A stretch of 64,000 bases of DNA from Bacillus massilioanorexius (lineage in GTDB: Bacteria > Bacillota > Bacilli > Bacillales > DSM-1321): assembly GCF_902374955.1 (NCBI RefSeq), contig NZ_CABKRX010000102.1, positions 79,687 to 143,686 of the forward strand, given 5' to 3'. Positions 54,494 to 63,924 of the stretch are shown here, piece by piece. Every line of letters begins with the position of its first letter. Positions within the stretch are counted from its first letter, which is position 1. The position numbers and the translations under genes are program-made. The notes below the pieces were generated by a model. The model worked only from the letters and a program-made list of their open reading frames with translations, had not been told where the DNA came from and searched no databases.

Positions 54494-56268
54494 TGTTAAA
54501 ACCAGCTGAGAATAGACTGAACTATAGTGATTTGCTCATTCCAGCCGAAGGCTATGAGTTAGACTTTGCAATGGGGACAACGTATTCCTTAGATCTAGAG
54601 GCGTTGATTGGGATTCCTTTATCTCTAAGCTTATCAGAGGAAATGGATGAAACCTTTACATCGAATCCTTTATTTATGTTAGAAGGTCTGCGGAAAAGTA
54701 CGGATAAGTTCGCGGTTTTTTGTGAGGCCGGTCAAATTAAAGTACCGCAAAAAAGTAATTCTATCTTTTCGCTACTTGAAAACAATGTCTTTGAAGTGGC
54801 GTTACAAAATGAAAAATCCTTTCATCCAAAGCTATGGGTCATTAAATATTTGAATAACGAGGGAGAATCGCTTTTTCGCTTAATTGTTTTAAGTCGAAAC
54901 TTAACCTTTGATCGAAGCTGGGATATGGTTGTTTGCTTAGAAGGCAAGAAAAATAAACGTAAAACCTTAAAGAATAGACCATTAGCTGATTTTCTTTCCT
55001 TTCTCATTCCATTTGCGAAACGGGATCGAAAAACGAAAAAGATGAAAAAGCTGATTGAAGAATTAGATTATGTTCATTTTAATCCGCTTGATAAAAACAT
55101 CCCGTCCTTTGATTTTCACCCTATTGGCATTGAAGGATATGGAAAAGAAGAAACAGAAATTTTTCAGACGTATCATCATCTGCTGATTTTTTCTCCTTTT
55201 TTAAGTGAAGGTACTTTGAAGGAGCTCCATTCTCTTTCGTTAACAAATGCTACGAAAATATTAATAACGAGAAGAGCGGAGTTAGCTAAGTTGTGTGATG
55301 AGATATTTGACGGTTTTACTATCTATGTACTAAAGGATTTTGTGGTTGAGGGTGAGAGTAGCTTAAGTGAGAACAATGAACAACAAAGTGTCGCTAAGCT
55401 ACAGGATATTCACGCTAAAATGTATTTGCGAACAAAGTATAGTCAGCATCATATTTATATAGGTTCAGCCAACTGCTCCCACAATGCCTTTAATGGAAAT
55501 GTCGAGTTTTTGTTGAAGCTTCAATATCAAAAATACGGGTTTAAAATTACACAGCTTTTGGATGATTTATTCGGTGAGGATGAAGCAGAAAGTCCATTTG
55601 AATTGGTAAGTGAACGACCGAATTTTGAACAAGTAGACGATGAGCTATCAAACCAGTTACAAAAAGCGATTAAACAAATCTGTCGCACAAAGCCTAGTGC
55701 AGAGGTCAAACAAAAAGATGATATCTATCGTGTCGAAGTTCATCTAGCTGAAATACCTTTGGATGTAAAGCTAACGATATCACCATTATTAAGTAAGCGA
55801 GAACAAGCACTAGAAAAAATCACAGTTTTTGATAACTTAAGTTTAATTGAATTAGGTGAATTTTATTCAGTAAAAGTGAGTAAGGATGGTCAATCGCTTG
55901 AAAGAGTAATCAAAATTGTTACAGAAGGAATTCCTGAAGAAAGAGATTCTGAGGTCTATCAGCTTATTATTCAAGATAAGCAAACCTTTCTTCAATATGT
56001 CTCTTTCTTATTAGCGGATGATTATTTATTGTCAGCAATGGAACAAATGGAGTTAAAACGTCATTCATTGGGAGTCCTTACACATGCTAGTGAAACAAGT
56101 CAGCCTGTTATATATGAGAATATGTTAAAGGCAACAGCAGAAGCACCACACAAGCTAGAGGATATCCATCAAATCATCGAAATGATTCGGGATAAAGAAA
56201 TTATTCCAGAAGATTTTGAATCGGTATATACAACGTTTCTAGCAGTAGCGAAGAAGGTGAAAAGATAA
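54490..56268 (+). CDS. Phospholipase D-like nuclease of the operon
   Basis: 592 residues. Two PLD half-sites: SFHPKLWVIKYLN with LSRNLTFDRSWD (about 110-142) and DIHAKMYLRTKY with IYIGSANCSHNAFNGNVEF (about 306-340), giving the expected HxK and S/N positions, although each lacks the classical Asp of HKD. PLD-fold proteins in such operons are nucleases. ATG 54490 overlaps the upstream stop; GGAGAAGG is the site. C-terminal 200 residues are unassigned. Stop overlaps the helicase ATG (TAATG). Confidence 0.82.
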   Translation: MMLKPAENRLNYSDLLIPAEGYELDFAMGTTYSLDLEALIGIPLSLSLSEEMDETFTSNPLFMLEGLRKSTDKFAVFCEAGQIKVPQKSNSIFSLLENNVFEVALQNEKSFHPKLWVIKYLNNEGESLFRLIVLSRNLTFDRSWDMVVCLEGKKNKRKTLKNRPLADFLSFLIPFAKRDRKTKKMKKLIEELDYVHFNPLDKNIPSFDFHPIGIEGYGKEETEIFQTYHHLLIFSPFLSEGTLKELHSLSLTNATKILITRRAELAKLCDEIFDGFTIYVLKDFVVEGESSLSENNEQQSVAKLQDIHAKMYLRTKYSQHHIYIGSANCSHNAFNGNVEFLLKLQYQKYGFKITQLLDDLFGEDEAESPFELVSERPNFEQVDDELSNQLQKAIKQICRTKPSAEVKQKDDIYRVEVHLAEIPLDVKLTISPLLSKREQALEKITVFDNLSLIELGEFYSVKVSKDGQSLERVIKIVTEGIPEERDSEVYQLIIQDKQTFLQYVSFLLADDYLLSAMEQMELKRHSLGVLTHASETSQPVIYENMLKATAEAPHKLEDIHQIIEMIRDKEIIPEDFESVYTTFLAVAKKVKR

Positions 56269-59200
56269 TGGATATACAAAGAATTGAGGATAACATTTTA
56301 GCAGGATTAAAAGACTTTCAACGGGCCACAGTTGATCGAGTATCCGATTTGTTTATTCATGACTATTCACGTGTGTTAGTTGCAGATGAGGTAGGTCTTG
56401 GGAAAACATTAATTGGCCGTGGTGTGATAGCGAAAATGGCACGATATCATCGCGAGGTACTGGACGATGATTTATTTAAGGTGGTCTATGTTTGCTCGAA
56501 TCAAAGTATTGCTGGGCAAAACCTTAATAAATTGAAAATTGATCCAAATGTAACGGTAGAAAATTCTTCTGATACTCGACTATCGATGCAGCATTTGAAA
56601 ATATTTGAAAGCATACATGATACGAAGCTTAAGAACAATTATATTCAATTGATTCCTTTAACACCTTCTACTTCTTTTAATTTGACTAGTGGTTCTGGAA
56701 ATGTAAATGAGCGAGCTCTTATATTTGCTGTGTTAAAGAAACATCCTGCATTTCAAAGACATCTTACTGAATTAGAGACATTACTCATCAATGAAGCGTT
56801 CATAGGGTGGGGATATTGGGCACCAGAGTATGAACGAAAGGTAGCTGAGTGTGATGCAAGTAATGAAGGGAACTATCTTCTAACAATGATTGAAAAAATA
56901 GATTTGTATTTTCAACAATATGAATCTATGCTTCAAGAAATCATTTTAGCATGCAATCACATAAAAAAGGGTGAGAATAATACTCGAGAAAGAAATAAAG
57001 TGATTCATCGACTTCGAAAAATGATGGCTGAAATTAGTGTGGATTTAATACAGCCTGATTTAGTGATTATGGATGAGTTTCAACGATTTCCAGAATTGAT
57101 TCACTCGGATAGTGATAGCGAAACAGCTTTATTAGCAAAGAAATTTTTCAATATAGAGCAAGAGAATAATGAAAAAGTGAAAATTTTACTGTTGTCAGCT
57201 ACTCCATATAAGCTGTATTCAACACTAGAAGAAATGAATGAGCAGCAAGAGGATAGTCACTACAAAGAATTTATGCAGGTCACACAGTTTTTGTTTGAAA
57301 ATCATCCTGAACAGCAGGAAAAGTTCACGGCGATTTGGCAGGATTATTCGATTTCATTAGGAGAGATGACAAGGGATCATTTTGCAATGATTACCGCTAA
57401 GAAAACAGCTGCCGAGGACATGCTGTATAAAGGCATTGTCCGAACAGAAAGATCAGTCATTGAAGGATCAGCCGATTTAATTGATGTGAGTAATCACAAT
57501 GGAAAGCTAGAAATTTCTGAGGACGATGTTTTGTCATATGTAGAAATGAATCATTTATTGAAAAACATCGGCTTACCAGAAAATCTACCAGTGGAATACA
57601 TCAAATCAGCACCATACACGATGTCGTATATGGAGCATTATAAATTGAAGGAAAAAATCACGAACTATTTCATCAAGCATCCAAATGAAATTAGTAAAGC
57701 AAAAAATGCGAAGTTATGGGTAAATCGAGCGACCATTAATAAATACGGTGATTTACCGATTACGAATGCCCGCATGAAAAATTTACAGGAAAATGCACTT
57801 CCAAAGGGAGCAGAAAAGCTTATGTGGATTCCACCGTCTCTACCGTATTATGAGTTTGGTGGTTCCTTTAAGAATCACGAGCATTTTTCAAAGGTGTTAG
57901 TGTTCTCCGCTTGGGAAATGGTACCTCGTTCGATTGCCACTTTGGTTTCATATGAAGCGGAAAAGCGAACGGTAGGGCAATTAATTTCGGTAACGTCGAA
58001 AACGAAGAAGAAAATCAAAAATAAACAAGTTGATAATCGAACATATTTTGCACAGAGAAGATTTCCAGCACCACGTTTAACCTTTACAATGAGAGATCAG
58101 CTTCCGGCCAATATGAATTTTCTTTGCTTATTGTATCCGTCTGTAACGTTGGCCAAACTTTTTAATCCAATTATAGCACTTAATGAAAAGCGTTCATTAG
58201 CGGAATGGAAGCATCAAATCAAAGAGAAAATAAACCAATTATTACATCAAATTTCATATATAACCAAGGATGAGGATGGAAGAGAGGATCAGCGCTGGTA
58301 TTACATGGCACCACTATTATTAGATTTAAAGGAAGAAGTGATTCAAAACTGGTTTGAAGAACCACAAATGATGGCAGGAAAAACAGATGAATCAGATGAT
58401 CAAGGGGCATTAAGAAAGCATTTTGATCGTTTAAGAGAATTATATGAAAGTGAAGAGCGACCGGTATTAGGGAAAAAACCAAGTGATTTAGTGGATGTGT
58501 TAACGAATATGGTGCTTGGTTCACCTGCGGTTTGCGCCTTGCGTATGCTGGGAGTGAATGTTCCGCGAGCACCTATGCAAGCAGTAGCGATTGCTAAAAC
58601 AATAATTGACCGCTTCAACGGACAAGAAGCGATTGCTATCGTTGAATTAGAATATGGGACTGGAAAAGAAGGAGCGCATTGGCAAAATGTATTGAAATAC
58701 TGTGTCGATGGCAATATGCAAGCGATGCTAGATGAGTACGCTCACATGCTTTCTGAAGGACTGGATGTATCTGAAGAAGGCAAAGAGTTCGCTAATGAGA
58801 TACTAACCGACAAAATGACCAACTCACTAAGAACCCATACGGCTAGCTATAATGTCGACAATTTCAATACATTTAAGAATCGAATCAGTACTGCAAAAAA
58901 ACGGAAAAAAGGAACAAGAGACAGCTATATGAAAATGAGAACCAATTATGCTGTCGGATTTGTTGATGTGAAAATAGATGAAAAAAGCACTCAGCGAAAA
59001 GACAATATTCGCCTTGCTTTTAACTCGCCTTTTAGACCATTTGTATTAGCGAGCACGTCCATTGGACAGGAGGGTCTAGATTTTCACCATTATTGTCGGA
59101 AAATTGTTCATTGGAATCTACCTTCGAATCCTATTGATTTGGAGCAAAGAGAAGGAAGAATCAATCGTTACAAATGCCTAGCGATTCGAAAAAACATAGC

Positions 59201-59546
59201 GGAAAAATATAAAACGATTCATTTTGAAAAAGACATTTGGAATGAATTGTTCGCCGTCGCGAATGAGCAAGAAAGAACAGATGATTCATGTGAGCTGATT
59301 CCATTCTGGTGTCTGCCTGGTAATCAACCTTATAAAATTGAACGAATTGTTCCATCCTACCCACTAAGTCGAGATGGTGCAAAATATGAAAGACTGATCA
59401 AAATCTTATCTCTTTATCGACTAAGCCTTGGTCAAGCACGGCAGGAAGATTTGCTAGAATATCTATTTAATAATGGGGTGACTAGTGAAGAGATGAAGGG
59501 ATTATTTATGAACTTGAGTCCGTTTTATAAAAATAAGAAGAATTAA
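56268..59546 (+). CDS. SNF2-like SF2 helicase of the operon
   Basis: 1092 residues. Motif I ADEVGLGKT at residues 39-47, motif II DEFQRF near 268, motif III LLSATPYKL near 310, and C-terminal motifs V-VI LASTSIGQEGLDF and LEQREGRINRYK (about 925-965). The long insert (330-880) holds no other recognised domain. DNA-translocating or nucleosome-remodeler-like ATPase without apparent nuclease, so the PLD partner likely provides cleavage. Tight operon with DUF6361 and PLD genes points to anti-phage or anti-plasmid defence, which is inference. Confidence 0.88.
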   Translation: MDIQRIEDNILAGLKDFQRATVDRVSDLFIHDYSRVLVADEVGLGKTLIGRGVIAKMARYHREVLDDDLFKVVYVCSNQSIAGQNLNKLKIDPNVTVENSSDTRLSMQHLKIFESIHDTKLKNNYIQLIPLTPSTSFNLTSGSGNVNERALIFAVLKKHPAFQRHLTELETLLINEAFIGWGYWAPEYERKVAECDASNEGNYLLTMIEKIDLYFQQYESMLQEIILACNHIKKGENNTRERNKVIHRLRKMMAEISVDLIQPDLVIMDEFQRFPELIHSDSDSETALLAKKFFNIEQENNEKVKILLLSATPYKLYSTLEEMNEQQEDSHYKEFMQVTQFLFENHPEQQEKFTAIWQDYSISLGEMTRDHFAMITAKKTAAEDMLYKGIVRTERSVIEGSADLIDVSNHNGKLEISEDDVLSYVEMNHLLKNIGLPENLPVEYIKSAPYTMSYMEHYKLKEKITNYFIKHPNEISKAKNAKLWVNRATINKYGDLPITNARMKNLQENALPKGAEKLMWIPPSLPYYEFGGSFKNHEHFSKVLVFSAWEMVPRSIATLVSYEAEKRTVGQLISVTSKTKKKIKNKQVDNRTYFAQRRFPAPRLTFTMRDQLPANMNFLCLLYPSVTLAKLFNPIIALNEKRSLAEWKHQIKEKINQLLHQISYITKDEDGREDQRWYYMAPLLLDLKEEVIQNWFEEPQMMAGKTDESDDQGALRKHFDRLRELYESEERPVLGKKPSDLVDVLTNMVLGSPAVCALRMLGVNVPRAPMQAVAIAKTIIDRFNGQEAIAIVELEYGTGKEGAHWQNVLKYCVDGNMQAMLDEYAHMLSEGLDVSEEGKEFANEILTDKMTNSLRTHTASYNVDNFNTFKNRISTAKKRKKGTRDSYMKMRTNYAVGFVDVKIDEKSTQRKDNIRLAFNSPFRPFVLASTSIGQEGLDFHHYCRKIVHWNLPSNPIDLEQREGRINRYKCLAIRKNIAEKYKTIHFEKDIWNELFAVANEQERTDDSCELIPFWCLPGNQPYKIERIVPSYPLSRDGAKYERLIKILSLYRLSLGQARQEDLLEYLFNNGVTSEEMKGLFMNLSPFYKNKKN

Positions 59547-59565
59547 GTAGATTAAAAGTATCTTT

Positions 59566-59605
59566 AAGGACAGAAAACTTTTGTAACAGACTTTCTGTCC
59601 TTGAA
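59566..59605 (+). terminator. Terminator of the DUF6361-PLD-helicase operon
   Basis: AAGGACAGAAA, 15-nt loop, TTTCTGTCCTT, 19 bp after the helicase stop. Confidence 0.8.
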
Positions 59606-59786
59606 GTGTATGTGTATAGAATAATTTTGAATTATAGGTACTTCCTTTTAACTTGCTAATACTTATATCATATGTGTAAAAATATATGTATTTAATGATT
59701 AATCTTGCTGCTTGATAATTGGATTAATTGGCCCAATCGCTTTTTAATGAATAATTAACGATTATTTATATTTGCTGTAATCTTAA

Positions 59787-60326
59787 TTAAGTTAGTTCTT
59801 TTTGTTTAACAATGAAAGAAATAGTGAATGATTGACCTGTTAATTCTTGAAGTGAAGAGACTATGAGTGTTCTATATCTATTTTCTAGCCAATCTCTAGC
59901 AAACTCATTGGGAGCAGATACAGTCAAAGTGGTTTTGGAAATTGCTTCTGCGTTGGCAGATAATAACCATGTTTCAAAGCTAGGTTTTTTCACTATTTTA
60001 CTAAGATCTAATAGAATATGAGACCACAGTTCATGCACATCGTATTCTTTTATAGGAAGCTTGCGAAATTTATGGATTCTGTTTTCTTTATTTTTTTTGT
60101 TATAAAAATGGATGTCTTCGGATGGAAGTAAGATTTTTAGAAGGTCTGACAGTGATGAGGGCTGATTGTTTTCAAATGCACTACTAACATTTTGTATGTT
60201 TGGTAAAGCCGGATCTAAATTTGTAATGAGTAGCTTAATTAACGTGTTTACTTCTTTTTGTTGAATATAAAGTTCAAGCAGTTCTTTGTTTTTCAATAAA
60301 CTTCTTATCTCTTCATTTGTAATCAC
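59787..60326 (-). CDS. Stand-alone DnaA domain-I-like protein
   Basis: 179 residues. The C-terminal half (about 95-179) is a clear DnaA domain I: LWSHILLDLSKIVKKPSFET, ANAEAISKTTLTVSAPNEFA, RDWLENRYRTLIVSSLQELT. The AAA+ ATPase and DNA-binding domains of DnaA are absent. The N-terminal 90 residues (LLKNKELLELYIQQKEVNTL...) are helical and unrecognised. Domain I mediates DnaA self-assembly and partner binding, so this protein could compete in replication initiation; that is inference. A broken paralogue faces it at 60663. Confidence 0.85.
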   Translation of the reverse strand: MITNEEIRSLLKNKELLELYIQQKEVNTLIKLLITNLDPALPNIQNVSSAFENNQPSSLSDLLKILLPSEDIHFYNKKNKENRIHKFRKLPIKEYDVHELWSHILLDLSKIVKKPSFETWLLSANAEAISKTTLTVSAPNEFARDWLENRYRTLIVSSLQELTGQSFTISFIVKQKELT

Positions 60327-60662
60327 TTATGTCACCTCTTATTTTCAATATAGCATAGTTGAAAAGGTGGTGGCTAATGACAAATGGATCAACTATTTAC
60401 ACTGGTAAGGAATTAATGTATTAAAAAAGAAAAAGTAGAGCTTAGTAGTAGAAATAATATTAGGCTATACGGACTATATTGATTTATAAGAGTACTTTTT
60501 AAAATTGAGAAAACAACGTATAGTTCTAGTTCTTGTTATAATTGATAACGTATATGAAGGTTAATAATTATTTAGGTTTACATCATTGAAGCTGAGATCT
60601 AGAAGTTTGTATATAGTTGAGACACACCATGTTTATTACAAATAAGGAGGCAGTTAAATCCT
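60327..60662. other. Divergent gap between DnaA domain-I genes
   Basis: About 335 bp, AT-rich; no gene or clear promoter seen apart from AGGAGGCAG before the next start. Confidence 0.5.
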
Positions 60663-61117
60663 ATGAATAAAGAACCTTTAACAGTTGAACAAGTCCAAGA
60701 TATGATAGAAGAGATGAATATAATGAAGACAATTCTTAATAAAAATATAGTATTGCTACAGGAATTCTTGAAAAATCAAGAAAATATAAGGTAGACACTA
60801 TTAAAGAGGAAGTGCAAGAAGGTTCTTCGAAAGCAAAAAGTGAAAAACCTTTAGATAATATTCAAGAAATTTGGACAGAAGTATTAGTAGAATTGAAGAA
60901 AATAGTGAGTAAGCCAAGCTTTGAAAATTGGTTAAAAAATACAAATGTATTAAGAATAGAATTCGATACAATTATCGTAGCGACTCCTAACGAATTTGCA
61001 CGAGACTAGTTAGAAGAGAGGTATACTTTACTGATTAAGAAAACTCTTCAAAAAATAACGGGTAAGGAGTATGTAGTTCGATTTTCTTGTACAAATCCTG
61101 TTAGAGGATTTTACTGA
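60663..61117 (+). pseudogene. Decayed DnaA domain-I-like gene
   Basis: Starts at ATG 60663 after AAGGAGG with MNKEPLTVEQVQDMIEEMNI, loses frame by one base around 60755-60790, continues with EIWTEVLVELKKIVSKPSFE, and meets an amber TAG at 61007-61009 exactly where the paralogue has the Trp of FARDWLE. The frame then continues LEERYTLLIKKTLQKITGKE to 61117. One added base and one sense codon would restore 151 residues. It is paralogous to 59787-60326. Confidence 0.82.
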
Positions 61118-61175
61118 AATAAGCAACCTTCAAAAGTAAAAAATTAATTATCAATAACAGAAAGGAAGTGTTGTT

Positions 61176-61505
61176 ATGCCAGTACATAACAAATTAGTTC
61201 GAGATTTAATTCCAAATATAATTGAAAAAACAGGAAAGAAGTTTACAACAAGAATTTTGGATGAAGAAGAATATGTAAAAGAATTAAAGATTAAGAGTAA
61301 GGAAGAGTTGAATGAGTATTTTGAAGCAGAAAATGATGAGGATGCTGTAGAAGAATTAGCGGACTTGCTTGAAATAATTCATACATTAACATATTGTCAT
61401 GGTTCAACTCCTGAGAAGCTAGAGCAGGTTCGTAAAGAGAAGGCAGCTAAGCGTGGTGGATTTCAAGAGAAGATTTATTTAATTGAGGTTGAAGATGACA
61501 AGTAA
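61176..61505 (+). CDS. MazG-like nucleotide pyrophosphohydrolase
   Basis: 109 residues: VHNKLVRDLIPNIIEKTGKK opening, LNEYFEAENDEDAVEELADL with the E-x-x-E-x-x-D-type Mg2+-binding helices of the MazG/all-alpha NTP-PPase fold, and C-terminal KAAKRGGFQEKIYL. Cleaves a nucleoside triphosphate to the monophosphate; substrate unknown. AAAGGAAG precedes the ATG. Its end overlaps the helicase start by 11 bp, so they are translated together. Confidence 0.85.
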   Translation: MPVHNKLVRDLIPNIIEKTGKKFTTRILDEEEYVKELKIKSKEELNEYFEAENDEDAVEELADLLEIIHTLTYCHGSTPEKLEQVRKEKAAKRGGFQEKIYLIEVEDDK

Positions 61506-63924
61506 GGTTCAATTAATTACGCATGATTTGGTAGCGAGTTTGAAAGAGAATATAAGTCATGCTAAATCATGCTACATATTAACATCTTTTGTTATGAACT
61601 CAGGAGTAAAGCTATTGGATCCTATCTTAACAGAAGCAGCTGTACGAGGTGTGGATATCAAGGTTGTGACAGGTGATTATTTGTATATTACGCAACCTGA
61701 AGCATTGGAGCACTTGATTTCAATTCATCCGTCGATTGAAGTTCGCTTATGGAAAAGTAGAGGAATTTCCTTTCATCCGAAGGCTTATATATTTGAGAGT
61801 GAAGAGAATGGTTCATTCATTGTAGGTTCTTCTAATCTTTCAAAATCGGCTTTGACAAAAGGGGTAGAGTGGAATATTTCTGTACAAGAGGGTGAAGAAG
61901 GAACAGCCTTTGAACGGGTAGTAACTGAATTCTTTAACGTCTTTTATCATGAATCTACTGTCTCTTTAAATGAAGAAACGGCTAAACAATATAAGGAAGA
62001 GTATGATCAATTCCATCAAAAGAATACTAGTTTAGTCCGCGTATGGTCAGAACGAGAAGAAATTGAAATGACACTACCAGTTGATAAAGGAGAAGATGGT
62101 GCTGAGTATACAGAACAAATAATTGAGCCTACTGCGCCATATACGGTTATCGCTCCACGATTTGCTCAAATCGATGCGCTAGCAGAATTAGAAAATAGTA
62201 GAGAAGAAGGTTATGACAAAGCGATGATTGTCATGGCCACTGGTTTAGGAAAAACGTATTTGGCCGCTTTTTTTGCCAAACATTATTCACGTATTTTATT
62301 TATTGCTCATTTAGAGGAAATTCTGTATCAAGCAGAAGCGTCCTTTAAAAAGGTTATTTCCGATAAATCAACTGGTATTTATAATGGAAAACAAAAAAAT
62401 CCTGATGCAGAAGTTATCTTTGCTTCTATTCAAACCTTAAGTAGAAAGCGTCATTTACAAATATTCTCACCAGACGATTTTGATTTAATTATTGTCGATG
62501 AATTTCATCACGCAGCAACAAATACGTATCAGAAAGCGTTGCAGTACTTTCAACCACAATTTTTATTAGGGATTACTGCAACACCAGATCGCAATGATTT
62601 CCGAGATATTTATGCCATTTGTGATGGGAATGTGGCTTACCGTATCGACTTTATTGAAGCAATTCAAAAGCAGTGGCTAGCTCCTTTCCATTACTATGGA
62701 GTCTACGATGAAACGAACTACTCGCAAATTCGTTGGTTAGGAACAAAATATGATGCAGCTGAGCTTGCTGTTGCACAATTGAAGGAAGAAGTTGCTGAGC
62801 ATATATTTCAATCGTGGATGAAATATCGTCAAACGAGAACTATCGTTTTTTGTTCTAGTATTGTACAGGCGGATTATTTATCTCAATACTTTAATAAACA
62901 AGGTGTAGAGGCAGTCAGTCTGCACTCGAAATCATCTATTGCTCGTGAAAAAGCCATTAAACAATTAGCTGAAGGTAAGCTTGATTGCATTATGACAGTC
63001 GATCTATTTAATGAGGGAGTGGACATTCCTACTGTAGATACATTATTGTTTGCTCGTCCAACAGAGTCATTAACTGTCTTCACGCAGCAAATTGGTCGTG
63101 GCTTGCGAATCGCAGAAGGAAAATCGTATTGTGTCATTATTGATTTAATTGCCAATTATCGAAATGCTGACATCAAACAGTCGTTATTCTACTTACCTGG
63201 AGATGAGAAGAAAAAAACAGCTCAAGAGCGAGTATTACCAGAAGGTTGTCTGGTAGAGATTGAGCTAGAAGCGAAGCAATTAATCGAAGAACTAGCGAAG
63301 AAAAAGATGCCACGCAAAGACATGCTTAAAGCGAGCTATGAGCAAGTAAAGTTGGAGTTAGGAAGAAGACCATCATATTTAGAAATGCATATGCATGGCT
63401 CTGAAGATAGTCGATTATTCAAGCAAGAATTTAAATCGTATTTTGCCTTCCTACAGTGGGCAGATCAATTAAATGAACATGAAAGAGAAGTCTTCCAACG
63501 GTATGAAGACTGGTTCTATGAAGTAGAAAGAACAGGAATGGCAAAAAGTTATAAGATGATATTGCTATTAGCTATGCTCGAAAGAGGACCTAGTAACTGG
63601 ATGAAGCCTATTACAGCTAAGGAAGTGGCTTACTTCTTTCATAAATATCTAACAGAAAAAGAATATCGTAAACGTATTGATTTTAGTGACAATACAACGA
63701 AAAAACTGTGGAATTACAACGAAAGCAAGGTTGCAGGGTTAATTGAAAAAATGCCAATGACTAAGTGGAGTGGAAGTTCTAAGGGTATGTTGCAGTTTCA
63801 AAAAGGTGTGTTCGGCCCTACTTTTGATGTTGGGGCAGAAGATGAAGGAATTGTTTATGATTTCACGAAGCAGATTTGTGAGTATCGATTGCAGGGGTAT
63901 TTTGAGAGGAAGAAGAGAAATTAA
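61495..63924 (+). CDS. PLD-nuclease / SF2 helicase fusion
   Basis: 809 residues from ATG 61495. N-terminal PLD-like domain (about 1-170) with ISFHPKAYIF and FIVGSSNLSKSALTKGVEWN; DEAD/DEAH helicase core with motif I VMATGLGKTYLA near 247, DEFHHA near 334, GITATPDRND near 362 and motif VI QIGRGLRIA near 531; C-terminal helical region (570-809), the type found in DUF3427-like restriction helicases. Likely unwinds and cuts DNA. Operon with the MazG-like gene suggests a nucleic acid/nucleotide defence module. Confidence 0.87.
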   Translation: MTSKVQLITHDLVASLKENISHAKSCYILTSFVMNSGVKLLDPILTEAAVRGVDIKVVTGDYLYITQPEALEHLISIHPSIEVRLWKSRGISFHPKAYIFESEENGSFIVGSSNLSKSALTKGVEWNISVQEGEEGTAFERVVTEFFNVFYHESTVSLNEETAKQYKEEYDQFHQKNTSLVRVWSEREEIEMTLPVDKGEDGAEYTEQIIEPTAPYTVIAPRFAQIDALAELENSREEGYDKAMIVMATGLGKTYLAAFFAKHYSRILFIAHLEEILYQAEASFKKVISDKSTGIYNGKQKNPDAEVIFASIQTLSRKRHLQIFSPDDFDLIIVDEFHHAATNTYQKALQYFQPQFLLGITATPDRNDFRDIYAICDGNVAYRIDFIEAIQKQWLAPFHYYGVYDETNYSQIRWLGTKYDAAELAVAQLKEEVAEHIFQSWMKYRQTRTIVFCSSIVQADYLSQYFNKQGVEAVSLHSKSSIAREKAIKQLAEGKLDCIMTVDLFNEGVDIPTVDTLLFARPTESLTVFTQQIGRGLRIAEGKSYCVIIDLIANYRNADIKQSLFYLPGDEKKKTAQERVLPEGCLVEIELEAKQLIEELAKKKMPRKDMLKASYEQVKLELGRRPSYLEMHMHGSEDSRLFKQEFKSYFAFLQWADQLNEHEREVFQRYEDWFYEVERTGMAKSYKMILLLAMLERGPSNWMKPITAKEVAYFFHKYLTEKEYRKRIDFSDNTTKKLWNYNESKVAGLIEKMPMTKWSGSSKGMLQFQKGVFGPTFDVGAEDEGIVYDFTKQICEYRLQGYFERKKRN

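Noticed and set aside
60395..60425. Short ORF after AAAAGGTGG in the DnaA-like gap
   Set aside because: Only about 14 codons with no supporting feature.
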